From Mangrovibrevibacter kandeliae (GTDB lineage Bacteria; Pseudomonadota; Alphaproteobacteria; Rhizobiales; Rhizobiaceae): a stretch of 64,000 nucleotides of DNA. The stretch covers positions 396,017 through 460,016 of the forward strand of contig NZ_JANIFJ010000003.1 of NCBI RefSeq assembly GCF_024519155.1. Direction: 5' to 3'. The notes beneath the pieces were generated by a model that had not been told where the DNA came from, did not search any database, and saw only the letters and a list, made by a program, of their open reading frames with translations. Made by a program: the position numbers and the translations under genes. Positions 44,797 to 53,287 of the stretch are shown here, in pieces (positions within the stretch are counted from its first letter, which is position 1; each line of letters starts with the position of its first letter).

Positions 44797-45295
44797 CCCC
44801 CTCGTCTCGGTGCTCTGCGGCGTCGCGGGCTTTCTCGTCGCGTTCGCCGCCGTCCCGCTGGTCCTGCGCCTGCGCCGCGCCGTGGCGCCGGTGCTCGTCC
44901 ACGTCGGGGCTGCCCTGCTGGGTGAAGCCGTCGCCCTTCTTCTCGGGCTCGCGTTCGCCGAGCGGCTGCTCTTCTGGCCGGCCAGCGCGGTGGTCGGCCT
45001 CGGCGCCGTGCTCAACCTCTTCGTCTTCAGCGCCGTCTACAAGTCCGTGTCGCTGCAGATGCTCGGCCTGCTCGCAGCCGAGCCCGGGCATGCGGTCACG
45101 CTCGACCGCCTGGTGGAGGAGCTCGGTCGCCCGACGGTGGAAGGCCGTATGGCGCTGCTGGAGGAGATGGGACTGGTGCACAGGGCGCCGGACGGTCTCC
45201 GCGTGACGGCCGCGGGCCTTGCCAACGTGCGCCGCCTCACCGCCGTGCAGAGGCTCTTCGCCATCGCGCGGAGCGGGCTCTACTCGCAGCCGTAG
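44789..45295 (+). CDS. Small membrane protein with winged-helix-like C terminus (second of a pair)
   Basis: 168 residues, unknown family. Three hydrophobic helices (about 3-24, 33-57, 62-82) precede a soluble domain of 80 residues: SLQMLGLLAAEPGHAVTLDR, LVEELGRPTVEGRMALLEEM, GLVHRAPDGLRVTAAGLANV. This helix-turn-helix-wing spacing resembles MarR/PadR-type winged helices. It shares the motif L-L-x-x-(x)-G-L-V ... R-[LV]-T-x-x-G with the preceding gene product, so the two look like diverged duplicates. ATG 44789 overlaps that gene by 8 bases. No DNA-binding function is shown; the domain may bind protein or ligand at the membrane. Confidence 0.75.
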   Translation: MTDPLVSVLCGVAGFLVAFAAVPLVLRLRRAVAPVLVHVGAALLGEAVALLLGLAFAERLLFWPASAVVGLGAVLNLFVFSAVYKSVSLQMLGLLAAEPGHAVTLDRLVEELGRPTVEGRMALLEEMGLVHRAPDGLRVTAAGLANVRRLTAVQRLFAIARSGLYSQP

Positions 45296-45328
45296 GACCC
45301 GAGCCGTCCGCAGCGGCGCGATCCTGGA

Positions 45329-45342
45329 GGCGGCTGGCCGCC
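45329..45342. terminator. Small hairpin between convergent genes
   Basis: GGCGG-CTGG-CCGCC lies in the 53-bp gap between the second small membrane protein gene and the convergent mannose-1-phosphate guanylyltransferase gene. A weak candidate for a shared terminator; no T-run. Confidence 0.3.
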
Positions 45343-45348
45343 CGCCGC

Positions 45349-46755
45349 TCACGTCCGTGCGTAGATGTCCTCGATGCGCACGATGTCGTCCTCCCCGGTG
45401 TAGCTGCCGACCTGCACCTCGATCAGCTTGAGGTCGATCTTGCCGGGATTGCGCAGCCGGTGGACGCAGCCGATCGGCAGATAGGCGGCCTCGTTCTCGT
45501 GATAGAGCCGCACGGCGTCGTCGATGGTGACCTCGGCGGTGCCGTGGACCACCACCCAGTGTTCGGCCCGATGGTGATGGCGCTGCAGGCTGAGCTGGCC
45601 GCCGGGCTTGACGCAGATGTGCTTGACTTGGAAGCGGTCGCCCCGGTCGATGCGCTGGTACCAGCCCCAGGGACGGTGGATCCGCAGATGCTCCTGCGCC
45701 TCCGGTCGCCCGCGCGCCTTCAGCTCCGCGACGAGCGCCTTCACCTCGCCGGCGCGGGCGCGCGAGGTGACGAGGACGGCGTCGCCGGTGGTGACGACTA
45801 CGATGTCCGACAGCCCGTGCACGGCGGTCAGGAGGCCGCTGCTGGACACCAGGCTGTCGCGCGTGTCGAGCGCCACGACGTCGCCGGAGAGGACGTTGCC
45901 CTCGCCGTCCTTCGCCCGGGCGTCGAAGAGCGAGGCCCATGAGCCGATGTCGGACCAGTCGAAGCCGGCTTCGAGCACGCCGCCGATCCGGGTCTTCTCC
46001 ATCAGCGCGTAGTCGATCGACACGGACGGCGACGCGGCGAAGGCCGCGGGATCGAGCCGGATGAAGTCGAGGTCCACCGTCGATTTCGCCATCGCCGCCT
46101 CGGCCGCGGCGAGAACGGTCGGCGCATGGGCGCGCAGCTCGCCGAGCATCGCGTCGGCCCGGTAGGCGAGGTTGCCGCTGTTCCAGAGGTATCCTTCGGC
46201 GAGGTAGCGTTCGGCCGTCTGGCGATCGGGTTTTTCCACGAAGCGGTCGAGGACATGCGCGTTCGGGCTGCCGGGCAGAGGGTTGCCGGGCTTGATGTAG
46301 CCGTATGCGGTCGAGGGATGATCCGGAACGATGCCGATGGTCAGGATGCGACCCTGCCGTGCGAGCTCGGCGGCGGCCGCCACCGAGGTCCTGAAGCCCG
46401 CATCGTCGAGGATGAGGTGGTCGGAGGCGAGAACGAGACAGAGCGCGTCGGCCTGACGTGCCGCCGCGAGGAGCGTGCCGACCGCCACCGCCGCGGCGCT
46501 GTCGCGGCGCTCCGGCTCCAGCACGATGTCGGCCTCCAGGCCGAGGGCCGCGAGCTGTTCGGCGCAGATGAAGCGGAAATCGGCGTTGGTGACGACGATC
46601 GGCCGGGCGAGGCCGGCCACGCGGCGAAGCGTCGCCTGAAACGGAGAGATGCCCCCGTCGAGCAGCCCGATGAACTGCTTCGACATGGTGTCGCGCGACA
46701 GGGGCCAGAGCCTCGTGCCCGACCCGCCCGCCATCACGATGGGCACGACCTGCAT
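45349..46755 (-). CDS. manC: Mannose-1-phosphate guanylyltransferase / mannose-6-phosphate isomerase
   Basis: Makes GDP-mannose from mannose 1-phosphate and GTP; the fused C-terminal cupin isomerises fructose 6-phosphate and mannose 6-phosphate. The 468-residue product has the pyrophosphorylase signature GGSGTRLWPLSR (10-21), the LVLASDHLI segment, EKPDRQTAERYL, and the isomerase cupin GGQLSLQRHHHRAEHWVVV with its metal-binding His/Gln cluster. ATG 46755 is chosen over GTG 46782 because it starts right at the family N terminus. It is downstream of the phosphomannomutase and CysQ genes on the same strand and is likely part of the same function: GDP-mannose supply for the polymer. Confidence 0.93.
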   Translation of the reverse strand: MQVVPIVMAGGSGTRLWPLSRDTMSKQFIGLLDGGISPFQATLRRVAGLARPIVVTNADFRFICAEQLAALGLEADIVLEPERRDSAAAVAVGTLLAAARQADALCLVLASDHLILDDAGFRTSVAAAAELARQGRILTIGIVPDHPSTAYGYIKPGNPLPGSPNAHVLDRFVEKPDRQTAERYLAEGYLWNSGNLAYRADAMLGELRAHAPTVLAAAEAAMAKSTVDLDFIRLDPAAFAASPSVSIDYALMEKTRIGGVLEAGFDWSDIGSWASLFDARAKDGEGNVLSGDVVALDTRDSLVSSSGLLTAVHGLSDIVVVTTGDAVLVTSRARAGEVKALVAELKARGRPEAQEHLRIHRPWGWYQRIDRGDRFQVKHICVKPGGQLSLQRHHHRAEHWVVVHGTAEVTIDDAVRLYHENEAAYLPIGCVHRLRNPGKIDLKLIEVQVGSYTGEDDIVRIEDIYART

Positions 46756-46915
46756 CAACTGTTCCAACGATCCGCCTCGCACCGTGCCTCGGGTTGTCGC
46801 ACCGTTCTAGGCGGTTTCGCCGCACGGCGGAAGCGGTGGTGCCGGCGCGCCTTCGGCAAGTGTTCGAAGCACGCCGGCCGGCCGCATATGGCCCCGGCGG
46901 CCGGCTCCAGAGCCG

Positions 46916-47740
46916 TCAGCGTCCGGCCGCCGCCGGGTCGCCATAGGCGACGAAGGGCGGATTGACGAAATCGGGCCGAGGCGACGCCGCACCATAGGCG
47001 AGCGGCACGCCGTCCAGCGTCAGGACGGCCCCGCCCGCCGCCCGCAGGACGGCGTCGGCGGCGGCCGTGTCCCACTGCCGGGTCGGGCCGAGGCGCGGAT
47101 AGAGGTCGGCCGCACCCTCGGCGACGAGACAGATCTTCAGCGAGGAGCCGCGATAGCGCACCTCGCCGCAATTTTCCCGATGCAGCCAGGCGGCGGTCTC
47201 GGCACACAGGTGGGAGCGGCTGGCGAGCGCGACCGGCCGCTCGGGCCGCAGCCGCGACCGGACGGGAAGCCGGCGGAGGATGGCACCGTCGTCACCGATC
47301 TCCATCTTCACAGCGCCCTGCTCGGCGTGCGCGGCCCACAGCATCGCGAGGGCCGGCGCATAGACGACGCCCGCGACCGGCCACCCGCCGCGCACCACCG
47401 CGACATTGACGGTGTAATCCGGATCGCCGGCCAGGAACTCGCGCGTCCCGTCGAGCGGATCGACGAGAATGCAGTCCGACGCCGGCGCCACCGGCGTGGC
47501 GCCGGCGATCTCTTCCTCGGCGACCACCGGTAGACCATGCGCGATCGCGGCGAGATCGCTGAGGATGGAGGCTTGGCAGATCCGGTCGGCCGCGGTGACG
47601 GGCGAGCCGTCGGCCTTCACTTCTCCACCGCGCGGCACCCCGTGCGACAGGATCCGCGCCCCACCCCGCAGCGCGATCGCCACGAGATCGTCCAGCTCCG
47701 GCCCACCGGCCGTTGCGCCGCGATCGGCGGGCGGCATCAT
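46916..47740 (-). CDS. cysQ: 3'(2'),5'-bisphosphate nucleotidase, inositol monophosphatase family
   Basis: 274 residues. The metal-binding motif DPLDGTREF is at 94-102, the upstream acidic cluster is VVAEEE, and a third motif reads RQWDTAAADAVLRAAGG. The order and the CysQ-like ILSHG-x-R-GGEVKADGSPVTAAD N terminus favour 3'-phosphoadenosine-5'-phosphate nucleotidase, which recycles the by-product of sulfation. Inositol- or sugar-phosphatase activity is possible. Start is the first of two ATGs (47740), overlapping the phosphomannomutase stop (ATGA). Its coupling to a mannose gene in a polysaccharide locus leaves room for a role in a sulfated or phosphorylated glycan, but no sulfotransferase is seen. 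Confidence 0.87.
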   Translation of the reverse strand: MMPPADRGATAGGPELDDLVAIALRGGARILSHGVPRGGEVKADGSPVTAADRICQASILSDLAAIAHGLPVVAEEEIAGATPVAPASDCILVDPLDGTREFLAGDPDYTVNVAVVRGGWPVAGVVYAPALAMLWAAHAEQGAVKMEIGDDGAILRRLPVRSRLRPERPVALASRSHLCAETAAWLHRENCGEVRYRGSSLKICLVAEGAADLYPRLGPTRQWDTAAADAVLRAAGGAVLTLDGVPLAYGAASPRPDFVNPPFVAYGDPAAAGR

Positions 47741-49170
47741 GTCTGGTACTCCAGCGCGTCGGCGGCCCGGGTCAGGCCCCACTTCAGCAAGGTCTCGGCC
47801 GCCTCGCTCGAGCCCGCCTCGACATAGCAGCGCAGTTCCGGCGCATTGCCGGAAGCCCGGTAGTGGACGACCGAGCCGTCCGCCAGATGGACCCGTACGC
47901 CGTCGATCGCATCCCAGCCGGCGACGGCGCCGACCGGCGCGAAATGCCGGCTGCGGTACCCGACATCGCTTTCGAGACGGGCGAGGAACGGGCCGCTGCG
48001 CTCGGCCGGCACACCCTGCAGCCGGTCGGCCGCGGCGTTGCCGGCGCCGATCGTCTGGACGATGTCCGACAGCCGGCCACCGCGCCGGCCGATCTCGAGC
48101 AGCGCGCACAGGATGGGCAGCACGCTGTCGCGCGTCGGCAGTGCGGCGAGGATCCGGCCGTCGCGCTCGATGTCGCTCGCCAGCAGGAAGCCGCCATTCG
48201 CCTCGAAGCCGCCGACGGCCTCGTGCCCCTGGGCCTGCGCTGCCTGCATCGCCTCGATCACGAAGGGCGAGCCGACGCGGGTGCGCAGCACCGTCCGGCC
48301 CGGTCCGGCGGCCTCGACCGATGAACTCGACGTCACCGGCGTCACCAGTGTCCGCAGGCCGAGAACGTCGGCAACGAGCAAGCCGAGGACGTCCCCGCGC
48401 ACCGGGCGGCCGGTCTCGTCGCAGACGAGAGGACGGTCTGCGTCTCCGTCCGTCGAAACGATCGCATCGAAGCGGCCCGTGGCGGCCCATTCGGCGAGAC
48501 GGGTGAGATCCTCGCGCCGGTGTGCCTCGGTGTCGACGGGAACGAAACTTGCGGAACGGCCGAGCGGCTCGACCTGCGCGCCGAGGTCGGCGAGGAGGTC
48601 CACGAGGAGATCGCGGGCCACCGAACTGTGCTGATACACCCCGACCCGCAGCCCGGTCAGCGCGTCCGGCCCGAGCCAGTCGCGGTATCGCGCGGCAAAG
48701 CGCGCCATCACCCCCGTCTCCGCGGCCGCCGGCACGTCATCGTCGTTGGAGATGGGACCAGGAAGGCCGGCAAAGGCGGTCATGATCGCCATCTCGTCGG
48801 CTTTGTCGATCTCGCCCTCGGCCGTGTAGAACTTGAGGCCGTTGCGGTCGTCGGGGATGTGGCTGCCGGTGACCATGATCGCCGGCGACCGCCGCTGCAT
48901 CGCCTGCAGCGCCAGCGCCGGGGTCGCGACGGGGCCGCAAGCGACGGGCGTCCAGCCGGCCAGCCGCGCCGCACGTGCGCAATCCTGCGCCAGCGCCGGA
49001 CTGCTCGCCCGCAGGTCCTCGCCGATCAGAAGCAGACGATCCGCACCCGCACCCCGCGCGGCGACGCCGGACGCGAGGAAGGCGAGCGTGTGGCCAAGGC
49101 TCGCCCATCCCAGAAGGTCCGAGACGAGACCGCGCAGTCCGCTGGTGCCGAACCTCACCGCCTCCATCAC
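47737..49170 (-). CDS. Phosphomannomutase / phosphoglucomutase
   Basis: Converts mannose 6-phosphate to mannose 1-phosphate, feeding ManC. The 477-residue alpha-D-phosphohexomutase has its phosphoserine loop at VTGSHIPDDRNG (S103), a variant of the usual T-A-S-H-N-P also met in other mutases. Mg2+ binding is by DGDADRP (around 244), the sugar-binding loop is GGFEANGG, and the C-terminal phosphate-binding part is YRASGNAPELRCYVE. GTG 49170 is followed directly by ATG, either of which may start; AAGGA lies 8 bases upstream. It overlaps the CysQ gene by four bases. Confidence 0.92.
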   Translation of the reverse strand: MMEAVRFGTSGLRGLVSDLLGWASLGHTLAFLASGVAARGAGADRLLLIGEDLRASSPALAQDCARAARLAGWTPVACGPVATPALALQAMQRRSPAIMVTGSHIPDDRNGLKFYTAEGEIDKADEMAIMTAFAGLPGPISNDDDVPAAAETGVMARFAARYRDWLGPDALTGLRVGVYQHSSVARDLLVDLLADLGAQVEPLGRSASFVPVDTEAHRREDLTRLAEWAATGRFDAIVSTDGDADRPLVCDETGRPVRGDVLGLLVADVLGLRTLVTPVTSSSSVEAAGPGRTVLRTRVGSPFVIEAMQAAQAQGHEAVGGFEANGGFLLASDIERDGRILAALPTRDSVLPILCALLEIGRRGGRLSDIVQTIGAGNAAADRLQGVPAERSGPFLARLESDVGYRSRHFAPVGAVAGWDAIDGVRVHLADGSVVHYRASGNAPELRCYVEAGSSEAAETLLKWGLTRAADALEYQT

Positions 49171-49212
49171 GCTCCACGTCCTTTCCGTACCCGTCGGTCC
49201 AGCTTCAAGCGG

Positions 49213-50496
49213 TCAGCGAACGCCGGCGGCGACGTCGTCCGTATCACCGGGCATCGTCCCCGCGCGCGATGCCGGCATCCCGACCCCGAGCAGGTCCGCA
49301 TAGACCGCCTTCACCGCATCCATAACATGGCGCTCGGTGTAACCGGACACCACCCGCTCGCGCGCGTGCCGTCCCATCTGCTGAACCAGCGCCCGGTCGT
49401 CCGCCAGATGCCGCAGGCGAGCCGCCAGGGAAGCCGCGTCCTCCGGCGGCACCACGTAGCCCTCGACCCCGTCGCGCACGAAGTCGCGGCAGCCCGGCAC
49501 GTCGGTGGTCAGGATCGGGCGGCCGCAGGCCGCCGCCTCGAGCAGCGTTCGCGGGAGACCCTCCCCGCCGCGCGACGGCAGGCAGGCGAGATGATGCGAC
49601 CGCCAGACCGCCGCGACGTCGCTGGTGAAGCCCTGCCATTCGACCCCTTCACGCACCGCCCAGGCCTGAAGCTGATCGACGGCGATGCTGCGGGGATTGT
49701 CGGGATCCGGCATCCCGAAGAGGCTGAGGGTGACGTCGGCCCCGTCACGGCGGGCGAGACCGACCGCCTCGACGGCCGTGTCGATTCCCTTCGACCACAG
49801 CATCCGGGCGACCAGCGCGACGCGAAGCGTGCGCCCCTCGGGCAGCGGCGATGGCACGAAACGGGCGGGATCGACACCGGCGCCGCCGACGATGGACACC
49901 CGCGGGTCTGTCGGCGACAAGGCGAGCGTTCGCGCATCGCTGGGGTTCTCGAAGATGTAGCGGCTCCGGCGCGAGCCGAGCACGCCGCGGATCGCGCCGC
50001 GCAGCACCTGGCGCGCCAGCAGGCCGCGCCAGCCCTGGCGCGCGCCGAACAGGCCATGCCCCGTCAGCGCGAACACCCGCCGCTCGATACCGAGGCGGCG
50101 CGCTGCCAAGCCTCCGACCAGGATGGGGAGATGGGCGATGCAGTGGATGATGTCCGCACGTTCCCGCTCGAGGATGTCCTCGAGCGCCGACACGGACCGC
50201 AGGATGCTGCGCGGTTCCAGCCTCCCCCTCTGGATCTGGAGATCCTCGACCCGCGCGCCGGAGGCGCGAATGACGTCGGCATGATCGCGCAGCCTCGTCG
50301 CCACCACCGCCTCCAGACCGAGCTCGCGCGCCGCGCGCGCCATCGGCAGGAAGTGCGAGGCGAAGAACCAGTCCTCGGTGACGACGAAGAGGATCTTGCG
50401 GCGCATGCCCCGCGGAGCTGTCCCGCCCCCGGAAGGGGCATCACCGGGCGCATCGAACGTCTTCGCCATCGAACCATCTGCACGCACTATCATCAT
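49213..50496 (-). CDS. Glycosyltransferase family 4 (GT-B)
   Basis: 427 residues. The N-terminal domain begins KILFVVTEDWFFASHFLPMA, with ADIIHCIAHLPI, and resembles GT4 transferases of capsule and O-antigen loci. The C-terminal domain has LRVALVARMLWSKGIDTAVE and the donor site LPSRGGEGLPRTLLEAAACG followed by PILTTDVPGCRDFV. ATG 50496 has SD AGGA with 4-5 base spacing. It is 43 bp upstream of the phosphomannomutase gene on the same strand, so it probably uses or extends a mannose-containing chain. This ends the polysaccharide locus on the right. Confidence 0.88.
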   Translation of the reverse strand: MMIVRADGSMAKTFDAPGDAPSGGGTAPRGMRRKILFVVTEDWFFASHFLPMARAARELGLEAVVATRLRDHADVIRASGARVEDLQIQRGRLEPRSILRSVSALEDILERERADIIHCIAHLPILVGGLAARRLGIERRVFALTGHGLFGARQGWRGLLARQVLRGAIRGVLGSRRSRYIFENPSDARTLALSPTDPRVSIVGGAGVDPARFVPSPLPEGRTLRVALVARMLWSKGIDTAVEAVGLARRDGADVTLSLFGMPDPDNPRSIAVDQLQAWAVREGVEWQGFTSDVAAVWRSHHLACLPSRGGEGLPRTLLEAAACGRPILTTDVPGCRDFVRDGVEGYVVPPEDAASLAARLRHLADDRALVQQMGRHARERVVSGYTERHVMDAVKAVYADLLGVGMPASRAGTMPGDTDDVAAGVR

Positions 50497-50545
50497 CGGT
50501 TCCTGATATCGCCGCCTCGAGGCCGGCACAACGCACAGGCACCCG

Positions 50546-50561
50546 GGCCCGAGACCGGGCC
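50546..50561 (-). terminator. Hairpin just after the marR-type gene
   Basis: GGCCCG-AGAC-CGGGCC, a perfect 6-bp GC stem, begins 5 bp beyond the MarR-family stop codon. It would separate the regulator from the glycosyltransferase gene that follows on the same strand. No T-run. Confidence 0.4.
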
Positions 50562-50565
50562 GCGC

Positions 50566-51021
50566 TCAGACGGTCTCGACAGCCTCGTCGGCCGCACCGA
50601 TGGCCGTCTCGAGGAACCGGACGACGGCCGCGGCCTCGCCCGCCGACAGGGACAGCCATGCCGCCTTCACCGGCGCCTTCAACTCCCGGAACTCGTCGAG
50701 CGCTGCCTTGGCGCGCGCGTGCACCAGGTGGACGCTTACCCCGCGGCGATCGTTCGGGTTGGGGCGGCGCTCGACGAAGCCTTCCCGTTCGAGACGATCG
50801 ATCAGCGCTGTCGTCGCGCCGGTCGAGAGGTCGACATATTCGGCGATCTCCTTGGCGCTGGCATCCTGCGTCTCGAGCAGGTCGAGGCAACACAGATCGG
50901 CGAGCGCAAGGCCATGCTTGCGGGCAAGGTCCCGGTCGGCGTTCACCGCCATCCGCACCAGTCGCTGGAACGGCCGTGCGAAACACTCCTCCGGCGGCTT
51001 TTTCGATCCGGCCTCTTGCAC
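50566..51021 (-). CDS. MarR family transcriptional regulator
   Basis: A 151-residue winged-helix repressor. The helix-turn-helix is EIAEYVDLSTGATTALIDRL followed by EREGFVERRPNPNDRRGVSV, the classic recognition helix and wing with the D-x-R motif. GTG 51021 has a strong SD (AAGGAG, 7-base spacing). It is divergent from the RND pump operon, with palindromic sequences in the short spacer, so it very likely represses that operon and itself until a ligand (often a phenolic or other toxic compound) is bound. Ligand unknown. Confidence 0.92.
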   Translation of the reverse strand: MQEAGSKKPPEECFARPFQRLVRMAVNADRDLARKHGLALADLCCLDLLETQDASAKEIAEYVDLSTGATTALIDRLEREGFVERRPNPNDRRGVSVHLVHARAKAALDEFRELKAPVKAAWLSLSAGEAAAVVRFLETAIGAADEAVETV

Positions 51022-51040
51022 GCGCAGTCTCCTTCGATCA

Positions 51041-51077
51041 GATATCTCGACTGTAGAGTATCTTGTTGGCCGAACAA
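51041..51077. promoter_or_regulatory. Candidate MarR operator region
   Basis: TTGTTGGCCGAACAA (51063-51077) has perfect TTGTT/AACAA arms, a MarR-type half-site arrangement. Next to it, 51041-51062 is an imperfect inverted repeat (GATATCTC ... GAGTATC). Both lie between the divergent starts of the regulator (51021) and the pump operon (51108), where binding would block both promoters. Confidence 0.55.
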
Positions 51078-51107
51078 AGCCTGCGCGCGCACTCGAGGAC
51101 GGTGACG

Positions 51108-52202
51108 GTGGTTCAACTCAGGGTCCGGCCGAAGACGGCCACGATGCTGGCCGGCCTCCTCGCCGCGCTCGCCGCCTGTTCCGAAGAGGCCACGCCCGAA
51201 CGGCCGCTGCAGGCGGTCGAGGTGACGGAGGTGCAGCCGGCGCCCTACAGCCATACGGTCGCGCTGACCGGAGAGATCGCCGCGCGCTTCGAAGCCTCGC
51301 TGTCGTTCAAGACCGGGGGCCGGGTGGACCGGGTCGAGGTCGACGTCGGCAGCCATGTCGAGCCCGGCACGCTGCTGGCCAGCCTCGATCCGGCGGAGCA
51401 GCAGGCCGACGTGACCTCGGCCGAAGCGGCGGTCCGCTCGGCGGACGCCCAGCTGCGCCAGGCGAAGGCGGCCTTCGAGCGTCAGCGCTCGCTGCTGGGC
51501 GGCGGCTACACCACCCGCAGCAGCTTCGAATCGGCCGACGAAGGCGTGAAGACGGCTCAAGGCGCGCTCGACGCGGCGAAGGCCGCACTCGAGCAGGCCC
51601 GCACGGCGCTGACCGAGACCGACCTCACGGCCGACACGGCCGGCATCATCACCCAGCGCAGCGTCGATGCCGGTCAGGTCGTCGCAGCGGCCCAGACCGT
51701 CTTCGGTTTCGCCAAGGACGGGCCGCGTGACGCGGTCTTCGACGTGCAGGAACAGCTGGTGACCGCGGCGGGACCACCGCCGCAGATCGAGATCGCGCTC
51801 CTGTCCGATCCCAACGTGCGCACCACCGGCCATGTCCGCGAGGTGTCGCCGCTGCTCGATCCGCAGCGCGGCACCGTGGAGGTGAAGGTGGGGCTCGACA
51901 CGGTGCCGCCGCAGATGGCGCTCGGTGCCGCCGTCGTCGGACGCGAGACAACCCCGCCGATCGAGGCGATCCTCCTGCCCTGGCAGGCCCTCGTCGCCAA
52001 GGAGGGGCGGCCGGCCGTCTGGAAGCTCGATCCGGCGAACGACACGGTCACGCTGCAGCCGATCGAGGTGGCGCGCTACGACTTCGACAAGATCGTCGTC
52101 GCCGCTGGCCTGGCCAACGGCGACCGCATCGTGGTGGCACCGGCGCAGCTGCTGCGGCCGGGCCAGCCGGTGTCGGTGGCAAAGACGGAGGCGGAGCGTT
52201 GA
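51108..52202 (+). CDS. RND efflux periplasmic adaptor lipoprotein (first of two)
   Basis: 364-residue membrane-fusion protein linking an inner-membrane RND pump to an outer-membrane channel. The start is read as GTG 51108 with GAGGA about 8 bases before it, giving a lipoprotein signal with lipobox LAAC (C24). It has a lipoyl-like half (VDRVEVDVGSHVEPGTLLAS), a helical hairpin with Ala/Gln-rich repeats (about 95-150), then IITQRSVDAGQVVAAAQTVF as the second half. A TTG at 51063 would start inside the operator. It overlaps the next adaptor gene (TTGA). Two adaptors in series suggest a heteromeric adaptor ring. Confidence 0.88.
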   Translation: MVQLRVRPKTATMLAGLLAALAACSEEATPERPLQAVEVTEVQPAPYSHTVALTGEIAARFEASLSFKTGGRVDRVEVDVGSHVEPGTLLASLDPAEQQADVTSAEAAVRSADAQLRQAKAAFERQRSLLGGGYTTRSSFESADEGVKTAQGALDAAKAALEQARTALTETDLTADTAGIITQRSVDAGQVVAAAQTVFGFAKDGPRDAVFDVQEQLVTAAGPPPQIEIALLSDPNVRTTGHVREVSPLLDPQRGTVEVKVGLDTVPPQMALGAAVVGRETTPPIEAILLPWQALVAKEGRPAVWKLDPANDTVTLQPIEVARYDFDKIVVAAGLANGDRIVVAPAQLLRPGQPVSVAKTEAER

Positions 52203-53287
52203 AGGGTCGGCTCCTCCTCGCGGCGACACCGTTGCTGCTTCTGCTTGGCGGCTGCAGCGGGAGCGAGGAAAGCGCTCCCGCTCTTCCCCCGCGCCCCGTC
52301 CTGACGATGGTGGTGGAGGATACAGTCGCGGATGCCAGCAGCTTCTCGGGCACGATCGAGCCGCGGTACGAGACCGACCTCGCCTTCCGCACGCTCGGAC
52401 GCATCGTCTCGCGCGACGCCGGTGTCGGCGACCAGGTGACGAAGGGTCAGCAGCTCGCCGCGCTCGATGCCGAGACGCTCGCGGCCAACGTCCGTTCGGC
52501 CGAGGCGCAGGCCGAGAGCGCCAGGGCCCAGGCCGAAACCGCACGGGCGAGCGCGACGCGCGCGGAAGCGCTGTTCGCCGACAAGGCCCTGTCGCAGGCC
52601 GAACTCGACACCGCCGAGCAGGGTGCCACGGCCGCCGATGCGGGGCTGGCGCAGGCTCGGGCCGATCTGGACAAGGCGCGCACCACCCTGTCCTACGCCA
52701 TCCTCACGGCGCCCTTCGACGGTGTGATCACCGGGCGGACCGGCGATGTCGGCCAGGTCGTCAATGCCGGCGCGACCGTGATGACCATTGCACGCACCGA
52801 CGTGCGGGAGGCCGTCGTGGATATCCCGAGCGAGCTGATCCACACGGTCGAGGCGGGCGCGCCCTTCACCATCCTCTTGCAGACCGATCCGTCCATCACC
52901 GCACAGGGCAAGGTGCGGGAGGTGGCGCCGGAGGCGGACGCCCTCACCCGCAGCAACCGTGTCCGTATCCTACTCGACGCACCGCCCGCCGCCTTCCGGC
53001 TCGGCACGCTGATCACCGCCCAGCCCGAGAGGACGAGCGCGGGGGCGCTCGTCGTGCCCCGGACGTCCATTCTTGGCGAAGGCGGGGCGACCAGCGTCTG
53101 GGTGGTGACGCCGGACGGCGACGCAGCCACCGTCCATCAGCGCACGGTCGAACTCGGCGACACGCGGGGCGCGTTTGTCGAAGTGACCGGCGGCCTGAAG
53201 GCCGGGGAGCGCATCGCCGTCGCCGGGGTGCACTCGCTCAAGGACGCGCAGCGCGTCAGCCTGAACCAGAAAGACCGGATGCCGTGA
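52199..53287 (+). CDS. RND efflux periplasmic adaptor lipoprotein (second of two)
   Basis: 362 residues with lipobox LGGC (C19). Lipoyl halves surround a coiled hairpin rich in Ala/Glu/Gln (about 95-165: SAEAQAESARAQAETARASA), followed by LTAPFDGVITGRTGDVGQVV and a beta-barrel (VDIPSELIHTVEAGAPFTIL). TTG start overlaps the first adaptor stop, and its own stop overlaps the pump GTG start (GTGA), so the three are made as one unit. It shares the domain plan but little sequence with the first adaptor. The acceptor outer-membrane protein is not encoded in the window. Confidence 0.9.
   Translation: MKGRLLLAATPLLLLLGGCSGSEESAPALPPRPVLTMVVEDTVADASSFSGTIEPRYETDLAFRTLGRIVSRDAGVGDQVTKGQQLAALDAETLAANVRSAEAQAESARAQAETARASATRAEALFADKALSQAELDTAEQGATAADAGLAQARADLDKARTTLSYAILTAPFDGVITGRTGDVGQVVNAGATVMTIARTDVREAVVDIPSELIHTVEAGAPFTILLQTDPSITAQGKVREVAPEADALTRSNRVRILLDAPPAAFRLGTLITAQPERTSAGALVVPRTSILGEGGATSVWVVTPDGDAATVHQRTVELGDTRGAFVEVTGGLKAGERIAVAGVHSLKDAQRVSLNQKDRMP

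Noticed and set aside
47737..49170. TGSHIP in place of T-A-S-H-N-P as a sign of an inactive mutase
   Set aside because: The phosphoserine and neighbouring His are kept and the Mg2+ motif is intact; variants of this loop occur in working mutases.
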